Shown here in pieces: positions 16,302-23,441 of a DNA stretch of 43,184 nucleotides (position 1 is its first letter; each line of letters opens with the position of its first letter). The notes under the pieces were generated by a model that was not told where the DNA came from, did not search any database, and worked only from the letters and a program-made list of their open reading frames with translations. The DNA lies in contig NZ_FNDD01000016.1 of assembly GCF_900100015.1 (NCBI RefSeq), positions 1 to 43,184 on the forward strand. The letters run 5' to 3'. Origin of the DNA: Vibrio xiamenensis (GTDB lineage: Bacteria; Pseudomonadota; Gammaproteobacteria; Enterobacterales; Vibrionaceae). Position numbers and translations under genes: made by a program.

Positions 16302-17753
16302 TTAGCGTGAACAAGCAATGCAGGCGACCGGAGCATCGGTAATATCGATATCGTCCTCAAGCTCGGATTGTGAAGGTTGGTTGTAAGTCATTGAGCTAAT
16401 GATTCGCCCATACGACTTATCTTGTTCGAGTAGTTTCACCGCCTGTTCCGCGGCCTTTTTAGTGCTAGGGTTGGTAGATTTGAGTTCTTGGTAGAAACCT
16501 TCAGTAAGGAGAACTCGTTCGATAACAGCGTTAGTTTTTCGGATTGAATAAAGAGTTTTACGATCATTTTGCCAAGTGTAAATATCTTCTGGGGTTTGCG
16601 GGATTTCTTGGTCGAAATCGTCGATTTCCAACTCCAGTATTTGTACTTGCCGGTTTGCGCGTAGTTCTTCTTCGTTGTCGTGGTTCATTTCAAGGGTATG
16701 GATACGGTGTAACCAGAAATGCTTTAACGACTTTTTCAGGCCAGCTAGTGATGTCGAGTAGTTAATGATCCGCTCAAAGTAGACAAATGGCTCTTTACAC
16801 ATGCCATAGCAATCACTTTGATACTCATATTCCACAGCAACATAGAGCTTACGGGCTTCGGAGGCGCCGAACAGGTCGAGAACATTATCCTTAACCTTGT
16901 TGGTACCGCGTTTTGCTTCGTAAGTCATGGAGACTTCACCTAACCGGCTTGGCCGGTAAAAGCGCATCCAGTTCCTGGCGATGCCCGTAACTTGGCTGAC
17001 TGTTTTAGGCAGTGCGTTATAGACTTTGACAATGTCTGCAGGAACCTCTTCCATGTTTGCCGCTCGAGTCATCAGCTGTGGGTTTTCATGCCAAGCGGCG
17101 ATGATTTCACTTCTGCGGGAAAAAATGCAGATCTGGCAACCTGATCGGGACTTTTGCGCATAGTAGCGCGGGAAGCCGATCGCTGCGTCTACAATTTTGT
17201 TTACATCCTTTTTTACAAGGCGCAAGGCCTGTAATGGGTAAGATGAAGCAATGTAGTCAGATTGCCAGTCAATACCAGAACGTGTTGGTTCGTCATAACG
17301 AAGCCCAACAAACTGGATAAACACAGCATCCTCACCATGCCTTTCTCGCAAAGCGTCATAGAACTTTTTGAAGGGAATAGTTTTAAGTTGTTGAGTGCAT
17401 GCTCGTTGCCTTTGACTTGGCAGGAAATTACCTGCGTCCTCAATCATCGTAAGCATATCTTTCTTAGGCTTTAGCTTGAGGATTTTACGTCCGGTTAGTC
17501 GTTCAAACTGATCTAATGCCTCAGATGTTCCGTTAGCCTCAATACCTGTGTCTGCATGTACGTAAGTTATCGGAATTTCAGGGAAAAGAATTCTCATCAC
17601 GAGCGCAGTCGCGAAGCTATCGATACCGCCACTAAGTGGACAGATATAGAAAATTTTCTTGTTAGGATCTGGGTGTTTAGGGAGTTGGAAACAGCCTTTA
17701 TTTAGCAAAGGTTGGATCGTCTGCAAAATAGCAGCAGGTAGCTGATTGGACAT
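16302..17753 (-). CDS. PAPS reductase-like PP-loop ATPase protein
   Basis: A 483-aa protein of the adenine-nucleotide alpha-hydrolase (PP-loop) superfamily, PAPS-reductase-like branch. The PP-loop SGGIDSF is at residues 41-47, followed by YVHADTGIEANGT and an RLTGRKI strand. CQICIF near residue 230, with Cys and basic residues, could bind a metal or Fe-S centre. The C-terminal 200 residues have no recognised domain and end VACIACSR, another CxxC. Such proteins on mobile DNA include DndC-like sulfur-transfer enzymes, but no dnd partners are present. The start at 17753 is chosen because the leader ACATCCAAGGAACTACT abuts it; a longer frame to 17852 would place that leader inside the gene. Confidence 0.8.
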   Translation of the reverse strand: MSNQLPAAILQTIQPLLNKGCFQLPKHPDPNKKIFYICPLSGGIDSFATALVMRILFPEIPITYVHADTGIEANGTSEALDQFERLTGRKILKLKPKKDMLTMIEDAGNFLPSQRQRACTQQLKTIPFKKFYDALRERHGEDAVFIQFVGLRYDEPTRSGIDWQSDYIASSYPLQALRLVKKDVNKIVDAAIGFPRYYAQKSRSGCQICIFSRRSEIIAAWHENPQLMTRAANMEEVPADIVKVYNALPKTVSQVTGIARNWMRFYRPSRLGEVSMTYEAKRGTNKVKDNVLDLFGASEARKLYVAVEYEYQSDCYGMCKEPFVYFERIINYSTSLAGLKKSLKHFWLHRIHTLEMNHDNEEELRANRQVQILELEIDDFDQEIPQTPEDIYTWQNDRKTLYSIRKTNAVIERVLLTEGFYQELKSTNPSTKKAAEQAVKLLEQDKSYGRIISSMTYNQPSQSELEDDIDITDAPVACIACSR

Positions 17754-17758
17754 AGTAG

Positions 17759-17773
17759 TTCCTTGGATGTGTA
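17759..17773 (-). promoter_or_regulatory. Leader motif before the PAPS-reductase-like gene
   Basis: TACACATCCAAGGAA on the minus strand, a two-base variant of the shared leader, 5 nt before the start. A small stem TAGCC-AC-GGCTA lies just upstream, as in the 35-kb array. Confidence 0.7.
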
Positions 17774-18011
17774 TATTAGCCGTGGCTAGATATGAGTAAA
17801 TTTCGAATGAATCGATAGAAGGAAGTGACGCACCGATAAGCTCGGTTGGCAAAGTATTGCGTCGAATTGCCGAAGGAAATTTGATGTTACCGTATGATGG
17901 CTTTTGTTGGTACTACTTTACGAGAAAAGTATTCGGTTTTGTGGTTTGATGAGTTAATGGTGTATACAAACTGTAGCCAGTTGAATACAAAGTTTTGTTA
18001 TATTGGAATCT

Positions 18012-18043
18012 TCAAAAAATGTGAAAGCCCCTAATTGGGGCTT
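18012..18043 (-). terminator. Terminator of the small gene at 18048
   Basis: Minus-strand stem AAGCCCC (18037-18043) with GGGGCTT (18025-18031), followed by TCACATTTTTTGA. Confidence 0.8.
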
Positions 18044-18047
18044 CAAT

Positions 18048-18230
18048 CTACTCATCGGCGATTCCAAGAGCAGATGCTACAACGTTTGACACATACTGAT
18101 GCAAAGGTAACTGTTCTCCATACCACTCATATTTACCGTCAGAATCAAACGTATCATTTAGAATAGGATCGGGTGCACCTTGTATCTGAATCTTGATGTC
18201 AACTTTTTGGTGGGGTGTTTGTTTTTTCAT
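18048..18230 (-). CDS. Small hypothetical protein
   Basis: A 60-aa protein, not recognised: basic N terminus (MKKQTPHQKVDIKIQIQG), then an acidic, Trp/Tyr-containing middle (SDGKYEWYGEQLPL) and a helical end. A weak ribosome-binding site (GGATA) precedes the ATG. A good terminator 5 nt after the stop supports a real gene. It lies alone between the PAPS-reductase operon and the plus-strand genes at 18.6 kb. Confidence 0.55.
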   Translation of the reverse strand: MKKQTPHQKVDIKIQIQGAPDPILNDTFDSDGKYEWYGEQLPLHQYVSNVVASALGIADE

Positions 18231-18621
18231 TATCTGTATCCAACTTTATAAGCAATTCACTGATATATCTAGATAACTCCTGAGGCTAATTTAATTAAGG
18301 CTCAATATCTAGTTCGAATCCCTATAAGTACTGTCTTCACGAATCAGATGCAATTTGCTTATGAGATGATTTTGCAATGTTTTGATTTTGCGCAATTTCC
18401 TAATCTTTGTCCTTGCGTCTAGTTTCAGATCTTGGCGATGTTTAACTTTACTTCACATAGTTCGAGTCATCCATCAGCATGCCGCCAAGGTAAAACCTCA
18501 ACATACAGCATAACGTTGATACGTTTTGTAGCATGTGCCAGTGATAAGCAACTGACTAATTCAGTTGTTTATTAAAGCCCTGAATGTCCCAGGGTGGTTA
18601 TGTAAATCAGAAGGTTTAGCA
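18231..18621. other. Intergenic region without recognisable feature
   Basis: About 390 nt. I see no gene. A TAGTTCGAATCCCTA stretch near 18312 resembles a tRNA T arm but has no acceptor or CCA. GCAATTTGC- and GCGCAATTTCC-like near-repeats occur near 18350-18400. A promoter for the 18622 gene is presumably here. Confidence 0.4.
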
Positions 18622-18804
18622 ATGAACGATAAAGAATTTGAGTGCAATGAAGTCGAACAGGACGGATATGAGTCTAATGAGCAGTTCGACGACAACATAC
18701 CGCTCGATGGTACCGAGTGTGAATACTGTGAAAGGCCTGCGACATACACTTCCACTGGTCAAGCAACATGCGATGAACACTACGAACCACAATCATTTGA
18801 TTAA
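18622..18804 (+). CDS. Small acidic protein with a Cys/His zinc-ribbon-like motif
   Basis: A 60-aa protein starting MNDKEFECNE, with AGAAGG 7 nt upstream; this start is preferred to an ATG/TTG further upstream. Very acidic. Four potential metal ligands CEYC...CDEH in the C-terminal half (residues about 34-53) suggest one small zinc-binding site. Function unknown. It is followed 84 nt later by another plus-strand gene. Confidence 0.6.
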   Translation: MNDKEFECNEVEQDGYESNEQFDDNIPLDGTECEYCERPATYTSTGQATCDEHYEPQSFD

Positions 18805-18888
18805 CCGTCAATTTAACAAGGCTGCTTATGCAGCCTTGAATAACAATATCCCGCGCCAACCGCTAGCAACCGTTACTGGAGACATTAT

Positions 18889-19254
18889 TTGAATGGCAAT
18901 AAGAGTGCGTCACGTAGCGCCGAAGTGAAATATGTGGTGTCGCCTGAAGAGTACGAAGGTTACTTTTGCCCGGTACCCGACACACCATCTGTCTTTGAAT
19001 TTCAGGCAATAGATTGTACAAACGACGAGTTTGCCGAGTGGTATATCTTGAAGCTTGGTATGCACAGTAAAGACTGCGTTGATTACCAATTAACAGCAAG
19101 TGGACGCGGCGAGATTAAGCTTTGGGGTGTCGAGCACGGCTTAGCTGTGGGTGAGATAGTGGTGATCACGACTAGTGAAGCTTTTGACGGATGGCGAGAC
19201 AAAATGGAGCATGATGTGAGACAAGAACTTAACCGTTTATGTCTGTCAAAGTAA
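18889..19254 (+). CDS. Hypothetical protein
   Basis: A 121-aa protein that probably starts at TTG 18889, because GGAG lies 7 nt upstream and no ATG fits. Not recognised. It has a KYVVSPEEYEGYFCPVP segment, a sheet-rich middle (GEIKLWGVEHGLAVGEIVVITTSEAF) and a helical C terminus; no membrane segment. The 84-nt gap to the 18622 gene suggests one transcript. Confidence 0.6.
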   Translation: MNGNKSASRSAEVKYVVSPEEYEGYFCPVPDTPSVFEFQAIDCTNDEFAEWYILKLGMHSKDCVDYQLTASGRGEIKLWGVEHGLAVGEIVVITTSEAFDGWRDKMEHDVRQELNRLCLSK

Positions 19255-19327
19255 TCGGAATAGCCCCCAGACAATACCTAGAAAGATACTATCTGGGATG
19301 CTGATTATCTTGGAATAATGCGGGCCG

Positions 19328-20092
19328 TTATGCGGCTTTGATTTTTGTAATTAGAGAGGCCTTTGCTGAATCGAGTTTTTCAGGGTTCGTCTTGATGCTC
19401 AAATCTGATTTTGCTTTATTACCTAAGAAATACGCGATCCGCTCTGCGTTGGCCCCGCTTGGGTGGGGTAAACCACTGATCAATTGTTCCGCTCGCAATA
19501 TTCCTTCGCTTACTAAGTACTCCAGCGCCTCATTAACAGCTGGCCCCAATGGAATCCACAAGCAGTCAGTTCCCAATTCTTTAATTTCCGCGGCTAGATA
19601 CTCATGCAGCATGCCGCGTAGATATGGGTGTTTGTGCGCTTTAGGGGTACCGTTGTAACCTTTACCGTCAGCTTGTACTACTGGATAGCGCAATGCGCTT
19701 GTGTAGTGCACCAGACCTGCATGAGTCGTAAAAAGCTGATCGCATGAATCGATACCAAGTTTTTTGTTCAAACCCACCACATCGAGCATTTCACTTAATG
19801 GTTTTCGAAAGCCCTTAAAGCTTGCGGCTTGCTTGGCTTTGGCTTGAACGTCAGGGATGGAAGAACCCGCGACAACACCAGATTTTGCAATGCTCAATGA
19901 TTCTGTTGCTTGTGTTGCGCCTGGGGTTATACCACACAGCACAACTTTTGCTTTTTTATTGATGTGCTCAAATGGCGCGTAATAGACCGATAAGCGGTCG
20001 TCTTTAAACATTTGTAATGACACATCCCATGGTTTGGCAGGGTTGCAATGGGTAACTTCATAGGTGTACTGAGTAAGATTGTTCTTTTCCAT
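19328..20092 (-). CDS. Uracil-DNA glycosylase superfamily protein
   Basis: A 254-aa protein with the two landmark motifs of the UDG superfamily: a motif-A-like VVLCGITPGATQA after a beta strand (residues about 50-63) and a motif-B-like GLPHPSGANAERI (about 206-218), which compares with the HPS(P/x)xx(A/N) loop of family members. Between them FTTHAGLVHYTSALRYPV fits the substrate-pocket region. Motif A lacks the GQDPYH of housekeeping Ung, so it is a divergent family and the base removed is unknown. It is last in an operon with a DUF4258-like protein and a DNA-binding-like protein, 15 nt after the former. The operon may act on modified phage DNA. Confidence 0.72.
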   Translation of the reverse strand: MEKNNLTQYTYEVTHCNPAKPWDVSLQMFKDDRLSVYYAPFEHINKKAKVVLCGITPGATQATESLSIAKSGVVAGSSIPDVQAKAKQAASFKGFRKPLSEMLDVVGLNKKLGIDSCDQLFTTHAGLVHYTSALRYPVVQADGKGYNGTPKAHKHPYLRGMLHEYLAAEIKELGTDCLWIPLGPAVNEALEYLVSEGILRAEQLISGLPHPSGANAERIAYFLGNKAKSDLSIKTNPEKLDSAKASLITKIKAA

Positions 20093-20107
20093 TATTTTTC
20101 CTACTGA

Positions 20108-20362
20108 TTAGTGATATTTGTGGGCTGCAGTAATGACTTCACCGGTATGGCTGATCACCGTATAAATATTTTTCTCTACAGCTTGTTTGGCTTTATTCAA
20201 CTTGTTCAACAATTGTTTCTTATCCCTTTTTGAAATCATCAGTTTTTCGGCTTCGTTGTCTTCATTAATCTCGATACCGAAAAGCATTAAGATATCGATG
20301 ACGGTTGGATCGATGCCGCGTTGCTGGCAGCGCGTTTTGGCATGTTTCGTTAGGTTAGGCAT
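20108..20362 (-). CDS. Small DUF4258-like protein
   Basis: An 84-aa basic protein beginning MPNLTKHAKTRCQQRGIDPTVID. The H-x(3)-R-x(2)-QRGI pattern is typical of DUF4258-type small proteins, some of which resemble RNase-type toxins; the rest is a helical, Lys-rich middle and a beta hairpin at the C terminus (YTVISHTGEVITA). The AAGGGG site lies inside the end of the preceding gene and the two overlap by 8 nt. Whether this is a toxin, a nuclease or a partner of the UDG protein cannot be told. Confidence 0.6.
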   Translation of the reverse strand: MPNLTKHAKTRCQQRGIDPTVIDILMLFGIEINEDNEAEKLMISKRDKKQLLNKLNKAKQAVEKNIYTVISHTGEVITAAHKYH

Positions 20363-21029
20363 GAGTCACCCCTTTTGTTGGGATGTAATTTCTTGTTCTT
20401 GGTAAGCGTTTACGTGCTTCATCTACGGAAATTAATAGGGTTTTGCCAACTTTGGTGGCTTTAAGGGGATCAGTCTTACTGCTGATCTCGTTACGCACGG
20501 CACCATGAGATGAGAAGCCGGCAAGGAGGGCATATTCCACCGTGGTGAGTTCAGTATCATGGGCCATTGGAAAGAGACAGAAAGCGCCTGTTACGTCTTC
20601 CATATCCCAATTGAAATCGAGCTTCAGTCTTGCCATAAACTTGTAAAGTATAATTGTCCCAGCATAACTGACAGAGCGGCTCTCGAGTCCAAAATCACCA
20701 TCGTGTAAGAGAACAACCTCGGCAAGTCCTGCGTATTTGTACAGGCCAGAAATAAGGTCAGAGGCCTGAACTTGCGTGATTTCGTCTGCATGTAATCCTT
20801 TTTCCGCATATTCCCAGACAAACTTAAATTCTTGCCAAAGGTGTGAATTCAGGACCAACTCACGACCATCTTCATCCATATGGTCACAATATCGGTCTGG
20901 AGATATACCCGTTCTTCCTACCTGAGATAGATAATCACAGTGATAGAGGACGTAATACACGTATTCCATTACTTCATCTTCCGTCAAAGGACGTAGAGGT
21001 ATTTGTTTGCCAATATTCAGATAAGCCAT
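20355..21029 (-). CDS. Putative DNA-binding protein, operon leader
   Basis: A 224-aa protein; the start at 21029 (MAYLNIGKQI) is chosen for GGAAAGA just upstream. Not recognised as a family. The C-terminal 60 residues (TTVEYALLAGFSSHGAVRNEISS...LLISVDEARKRL) look like a helix-turn-helix of the excisionase/MerR-type, with a basic end (RLPRTRNY). It is first in the operon with the DUF4258-like and UDG-like genes. Two near-identical palindromes flank its promoter (21043-21111), so autoregulation is plausible. Confidence 0.6.
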   Translation of the reverse strand: MAYLNIGKQIPLRPLTEDEVMEYVYYVLYHCDYLSQVGRTGISPDRYCDHMDEDGRELVLNSHLWQEFKFVWEYAEKGLHADEITQVQASDLISGLYKYAGLAEVVLLHDGDFGLESRSVSYAGTIILYKFMARLKLDFNWDMEDVTGAFCLFPMAHDTELTTVEYALLAGFSSHGAVRNEISSKTDPLKATKVGKTLLISVDEARKRLPRTRNYIPTKGVTHA

Positions 21030-21042
21030 AATTCTTTCCATT

Positions 21043-21111
21043 ACGTTTCAAACATAATGAACAGTACAGCGTACCTTTTGTGTGGTCAATAAAATATGAT
21101 GTTTCAAACGT
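21043..21111 (-). promoter_or_regulatory. Paired palindromes upstream of the UDG operon
   Basis: ACGTTTCAAACAT at 21043-21055 and ATGTTTCAAACGT at 21099-21111 are inverted copies of each other apart from the centre base. Their centres are 56 bp apart. The first lies directly before the operon start. Candidate operators for the operon's own DNA-binding protein. Confidence 0.65.
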
Positions 21112-21319
21112 CATCAAGATGATCTTTGTGATCAGCGACAACTTTTGTTCAACGGAAGTATTACGGTCTTACTAAACCAAAGGGACCTGAGGATAGGATG
21201 TTTTGGGGATTTCAGAGCGGCGCCGAGAACATGCTAAATGGAGAATGATAAAATCAAGGGCAGTGATCGGTTGGTGGCAAACTTAACGAGTTGATAATAA
21301 TTGAGAAGGTAGGAGTTCT

Positions 21320-21847
21320 ATGGGCATCGCAATATCTAAGAATATCGTAGATTTCGGGTTATATACTTACGGCAAAGACTATTACGATGCAGCAAAAGTT
21401 TTAAAAGGGCAGGTATCTAGCTCCATTCCATACCATATAATGCTGGCTTTAGCAGTTGAATGCTTTCTGAAGAGCATAAGAACAGAGGTCGAGTGGCATA
21501 GCCGAGTGGCCAATAAAGTTCGTCATACTAAACGTGAACATGACCACGCGAAGATATTTCATAAGCTTGAGGTTAATTTCCCGGATGATGCGGCATTCTT
21601 AGAAACTAAGTATGCGGAGACATATTATCGATCATTTAAAGAGGACTTGAAACTTAACAAAGATGTTTTCTCGCTACGCCGCTACCCATACTCCGCAAAA
21701 GGCGAGATACCGAGAATGCCAATTCCAGAAACAGCTGAAGAACTGTTGTTTGGCATGCAGTATAAAAATGATATAGCAGTTTATGAAACCCAGTTAGAAG
21801 ATGTTGCCGAATTTCTTCACAGTATCCTTGGGCCATACTTTTCCTAA
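21320..21847 (+). CDS. HEPN-like protein
   Basis: A 175-aa mostly helical protein with GTAGGAG upstream. Residues about 18-50 (DYYDAAKVLKGQ...YHIMLALAVECFLKSI) and HDHAKIFHKL resemble HEPN-fold proteins, including AbiV-like ones. RHTKREH fits the R-x(4-6)-H catalytic motif of HEPN RNases. No membrane segment. It stands alone; no nucleotidyltransferase partner is adjacent. It could be a solitary RNase or an abortive-infection factor. The assignment rests on pattern only. Confidence 0.45.
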   Translation: MGIAISKNIVDFGLYTYGKDYYDAAKVLKGQVSSSIPYHIMLALAVECFLKSIRTEVEWHSRVANKVRHTKREHDHAKIFHKLEVNFPDDAAFLETKYAETYYRSFKEDLKLNKDVFSLRRYPYSAKGEIPRMPIPETAEELLFGMQYKNDIAVYETQLEDVAEFLHSILGPYFS

Positions 21848-22035
21848 CCCAAAGGACCACCTCTGCCCTCATATGGTTATGATTTACCCGCGCTACACCG
21901 GGACTTGGTGTGGCACTTTTTACCGCAATTCGAGCTACGAATTGAGGCCTGACCAAAACTGTTGGAGGACAATAAATTTGATCGGGAACGTGCCTCTTCG
22001 AGCGATTAGTAGGCTATAAAAAGCTAAAGTTTGAT

Positions 22036-22090
22036 TAATCTCTAACAAGGTTTTGGACATAAACAAGTTAGAGCCAAAGGTCTAACTTGT
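22036..22090 (+). repeat. 28-nt repeat plus hairpin, copy B
   Basis: Core 22036-22063 is identical at 27 of 28 positions to 7884-7911 and is followed by a 10-bp hairpin ACAAGTTAGA/TCTAACTTGT (22063-22072, 22081-22090). The stem bases differ from copy A but pair in both. Confidence 0.85.
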
Positions 22091-22112
22091 GTTGTTCGGA
22101 TTATGAAAATTA

Positions 22113-23417
22113 GAGACTGTCCTGATTTCTGTGTAATTGTCTAAGCTTAAGCCTTAAAAGGCTAAGGATAGACAAATGGATAAAAAAGCACTTGAAGCTT
22201 TTGCTCGTGAAGCAGCCAAGTCAATCAAGACAGAATCCGATCTTGATGACTTCCGTAAAATGTTAACCAAGGTGACCGTTGAAACCGCGCTCAATGTTGA
22301 ACTTGATGAGCACCTTGGTTATGAAAAACACGCTACTAAACCCAGCTCGAATTCCCGTAATGGCTACTCATCTAAGTCGATCATCACTGATGATGGAGAA
22401 GTTCCGATTGAGGTACCTCGCGACCGAGAAGCAAGCTTTGAACCTCAGTTAGTTCGTAAGCACCAAACTCGATTCCAATCCATGGATGACAAGATTTTAA
22501 GTCTGTATGCGAAAGGCATGACTACCCGAGAGATCGTCGCGACGTTCAAAGAAATGTACGATGCGGATGTCTCCTCCACCTTGGTATCTAAGGTCACTGA
22601 CGCCGTTCTGGAGCAAGTTATCGAGTGGCAATCTCGTCCTCTGGATGAAGTGTATCCCATTGTTTACCTTGACTGTATCGTGGTCAAAATCCGCCAGGAC
22701 AAGCAAGTCATCAACAAGTCGGTTTATCTAGCACTCGGCGTCAACATGGAAGGTCAGAAAGAGCTACTCGGCATGTGGTTATCTGAAAACGAAGGGGCTA
22801 AGTTCTGGCTGAATGTACTTACGGAGTTACAAAACCGAGGCGTCAAAGACATCCTCATCGCTTGTGTTGATGGACTAAAAGGGTTCCCTGACGCTATCAA
22901 TACCGCTTTCCCAAATACTCAAATCCAGCTCTGTATTGTCCATATGGTGCGAAACTCGATGAAATACGTGCCGTGGAAAGACTACAAGGTGGTCGCTGTA
23001 GATCTGAAGGCCATCTACCAATCGAAAACCGAAGATGAAGCCTTGCTAGCGTTAGAGAAGTTCGCTAATAAATGGGACGCGAAGTACCCTCAAATTAGCC
23101 GCTCTTGGACAACCCACTGGACTAACCTCAATACACTATTTAACTATCCTGAGGACATCAGGAAGGCCATTTACACGACTAACGCCATCGAGTCGTTGAA
23201 CAGTGTGCTCAGAAAAGCCATCAAAAAACGTAAGCTGTTCCCAACGGATGAATCAGCAAGGAAGGTCATCTTCTTAGCGATTCAGGAAGCATCCAAGAGG
23301 TGGACAATGCCCATCAGAAACTGGCGACAGGCCCTGAACCGCTTTATGATTATGTTCGAAGACAGACTGAGTGATTACATGTAACCCTGACAGTTACACA
23401 GAATTATTTACAGTCTC
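22113..23417 (+). mobile_element. IS256-family insertion sequence, complete, with 8-bp target duplication
   Basis: About 1305 bp with imperfect terminal inverted repeats: both ends start GAGACTGT and share TCTGTGTAA(T/C)TGTC further in. The target duplication GAAAATTA is exact at 22105-22112 and 23418-23425, which shows a simple and probably recent insertion. It sits between the 28-nt repeat element and the end of the STAND NTPase gene and disrupts no recognisable gene. Confidence 0.95.
22176..23384 (+). CDS. IS256-family transposase
   Basis: A 402-aa DDE transposase of the IS256/mutator type. The DDE residues are seen in VYLDCIVVKI, IACVDGLKGFP and TNAIESLNSVLRK; the LCIVHMVRNS motif typical of the family lies between the second D and the E. 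The N-terminal DNA-binding region (about 1-110) is present. Length and motifs are intact, so it is likely functional. It is the only gene of the insertion sequence. Confidence 0.95.
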   Translation: MDKKALEAFAREAAKSIKTESDLDDFRKMLTKVTVETALNVELDEHLGYEKHATKPSSNSRNGYSSKSIITDDGEVPIEVPRDREASFEPQLVRKHQTRFQSMDDKILSLYAKGMTTREIVATFKEMYDADVSSTLVSKVTDAVLEQVIEWQSRPLDEVYPIVYLDCIVVKIRQDKQVINKSVYLALGVNMEGQKELLGMWLSENEGAKFWLNVLTELQNRGVKDILIACVDGLKGFPDAINTAFPNTQIQLCIVHMVRNSMKYVPWKDYKVVAVDLKAIYQSKTEDEALLALEKFANKWDAKYPQISRSWTTHWTNLNTLFNYPEDIRKAIYTTNAIESLNSVLRKAIKKRKLFPTDESARKVIFLAIQEASKRWTMPIRNWRQALNRFMIMFEDRLSDYM

Positions 23418-23441
23418 GAAAATTAAGGTAAACCTTTTTAT

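Noticed and set aside
17754..17852. Longer N terminus for the PAPS-reductase-like protein
   Set aside because: It would place the shared leader and its stem inside the coding sequence; the leader fixes the start at 17753.
18305..18330. tRNA T arm (TAGTTCGAATCCCTA)
   Set aside because: No acceptor strand, CCA end, anticodon arm or D arm can be built around it on either strand.
18565..19099. Several overlapping frames on both strands around 18.6-19.1 kb
   Set aside because: Only the frames at 18622 and 18889 have ribosome-binding sites; the rest are shadows of these.
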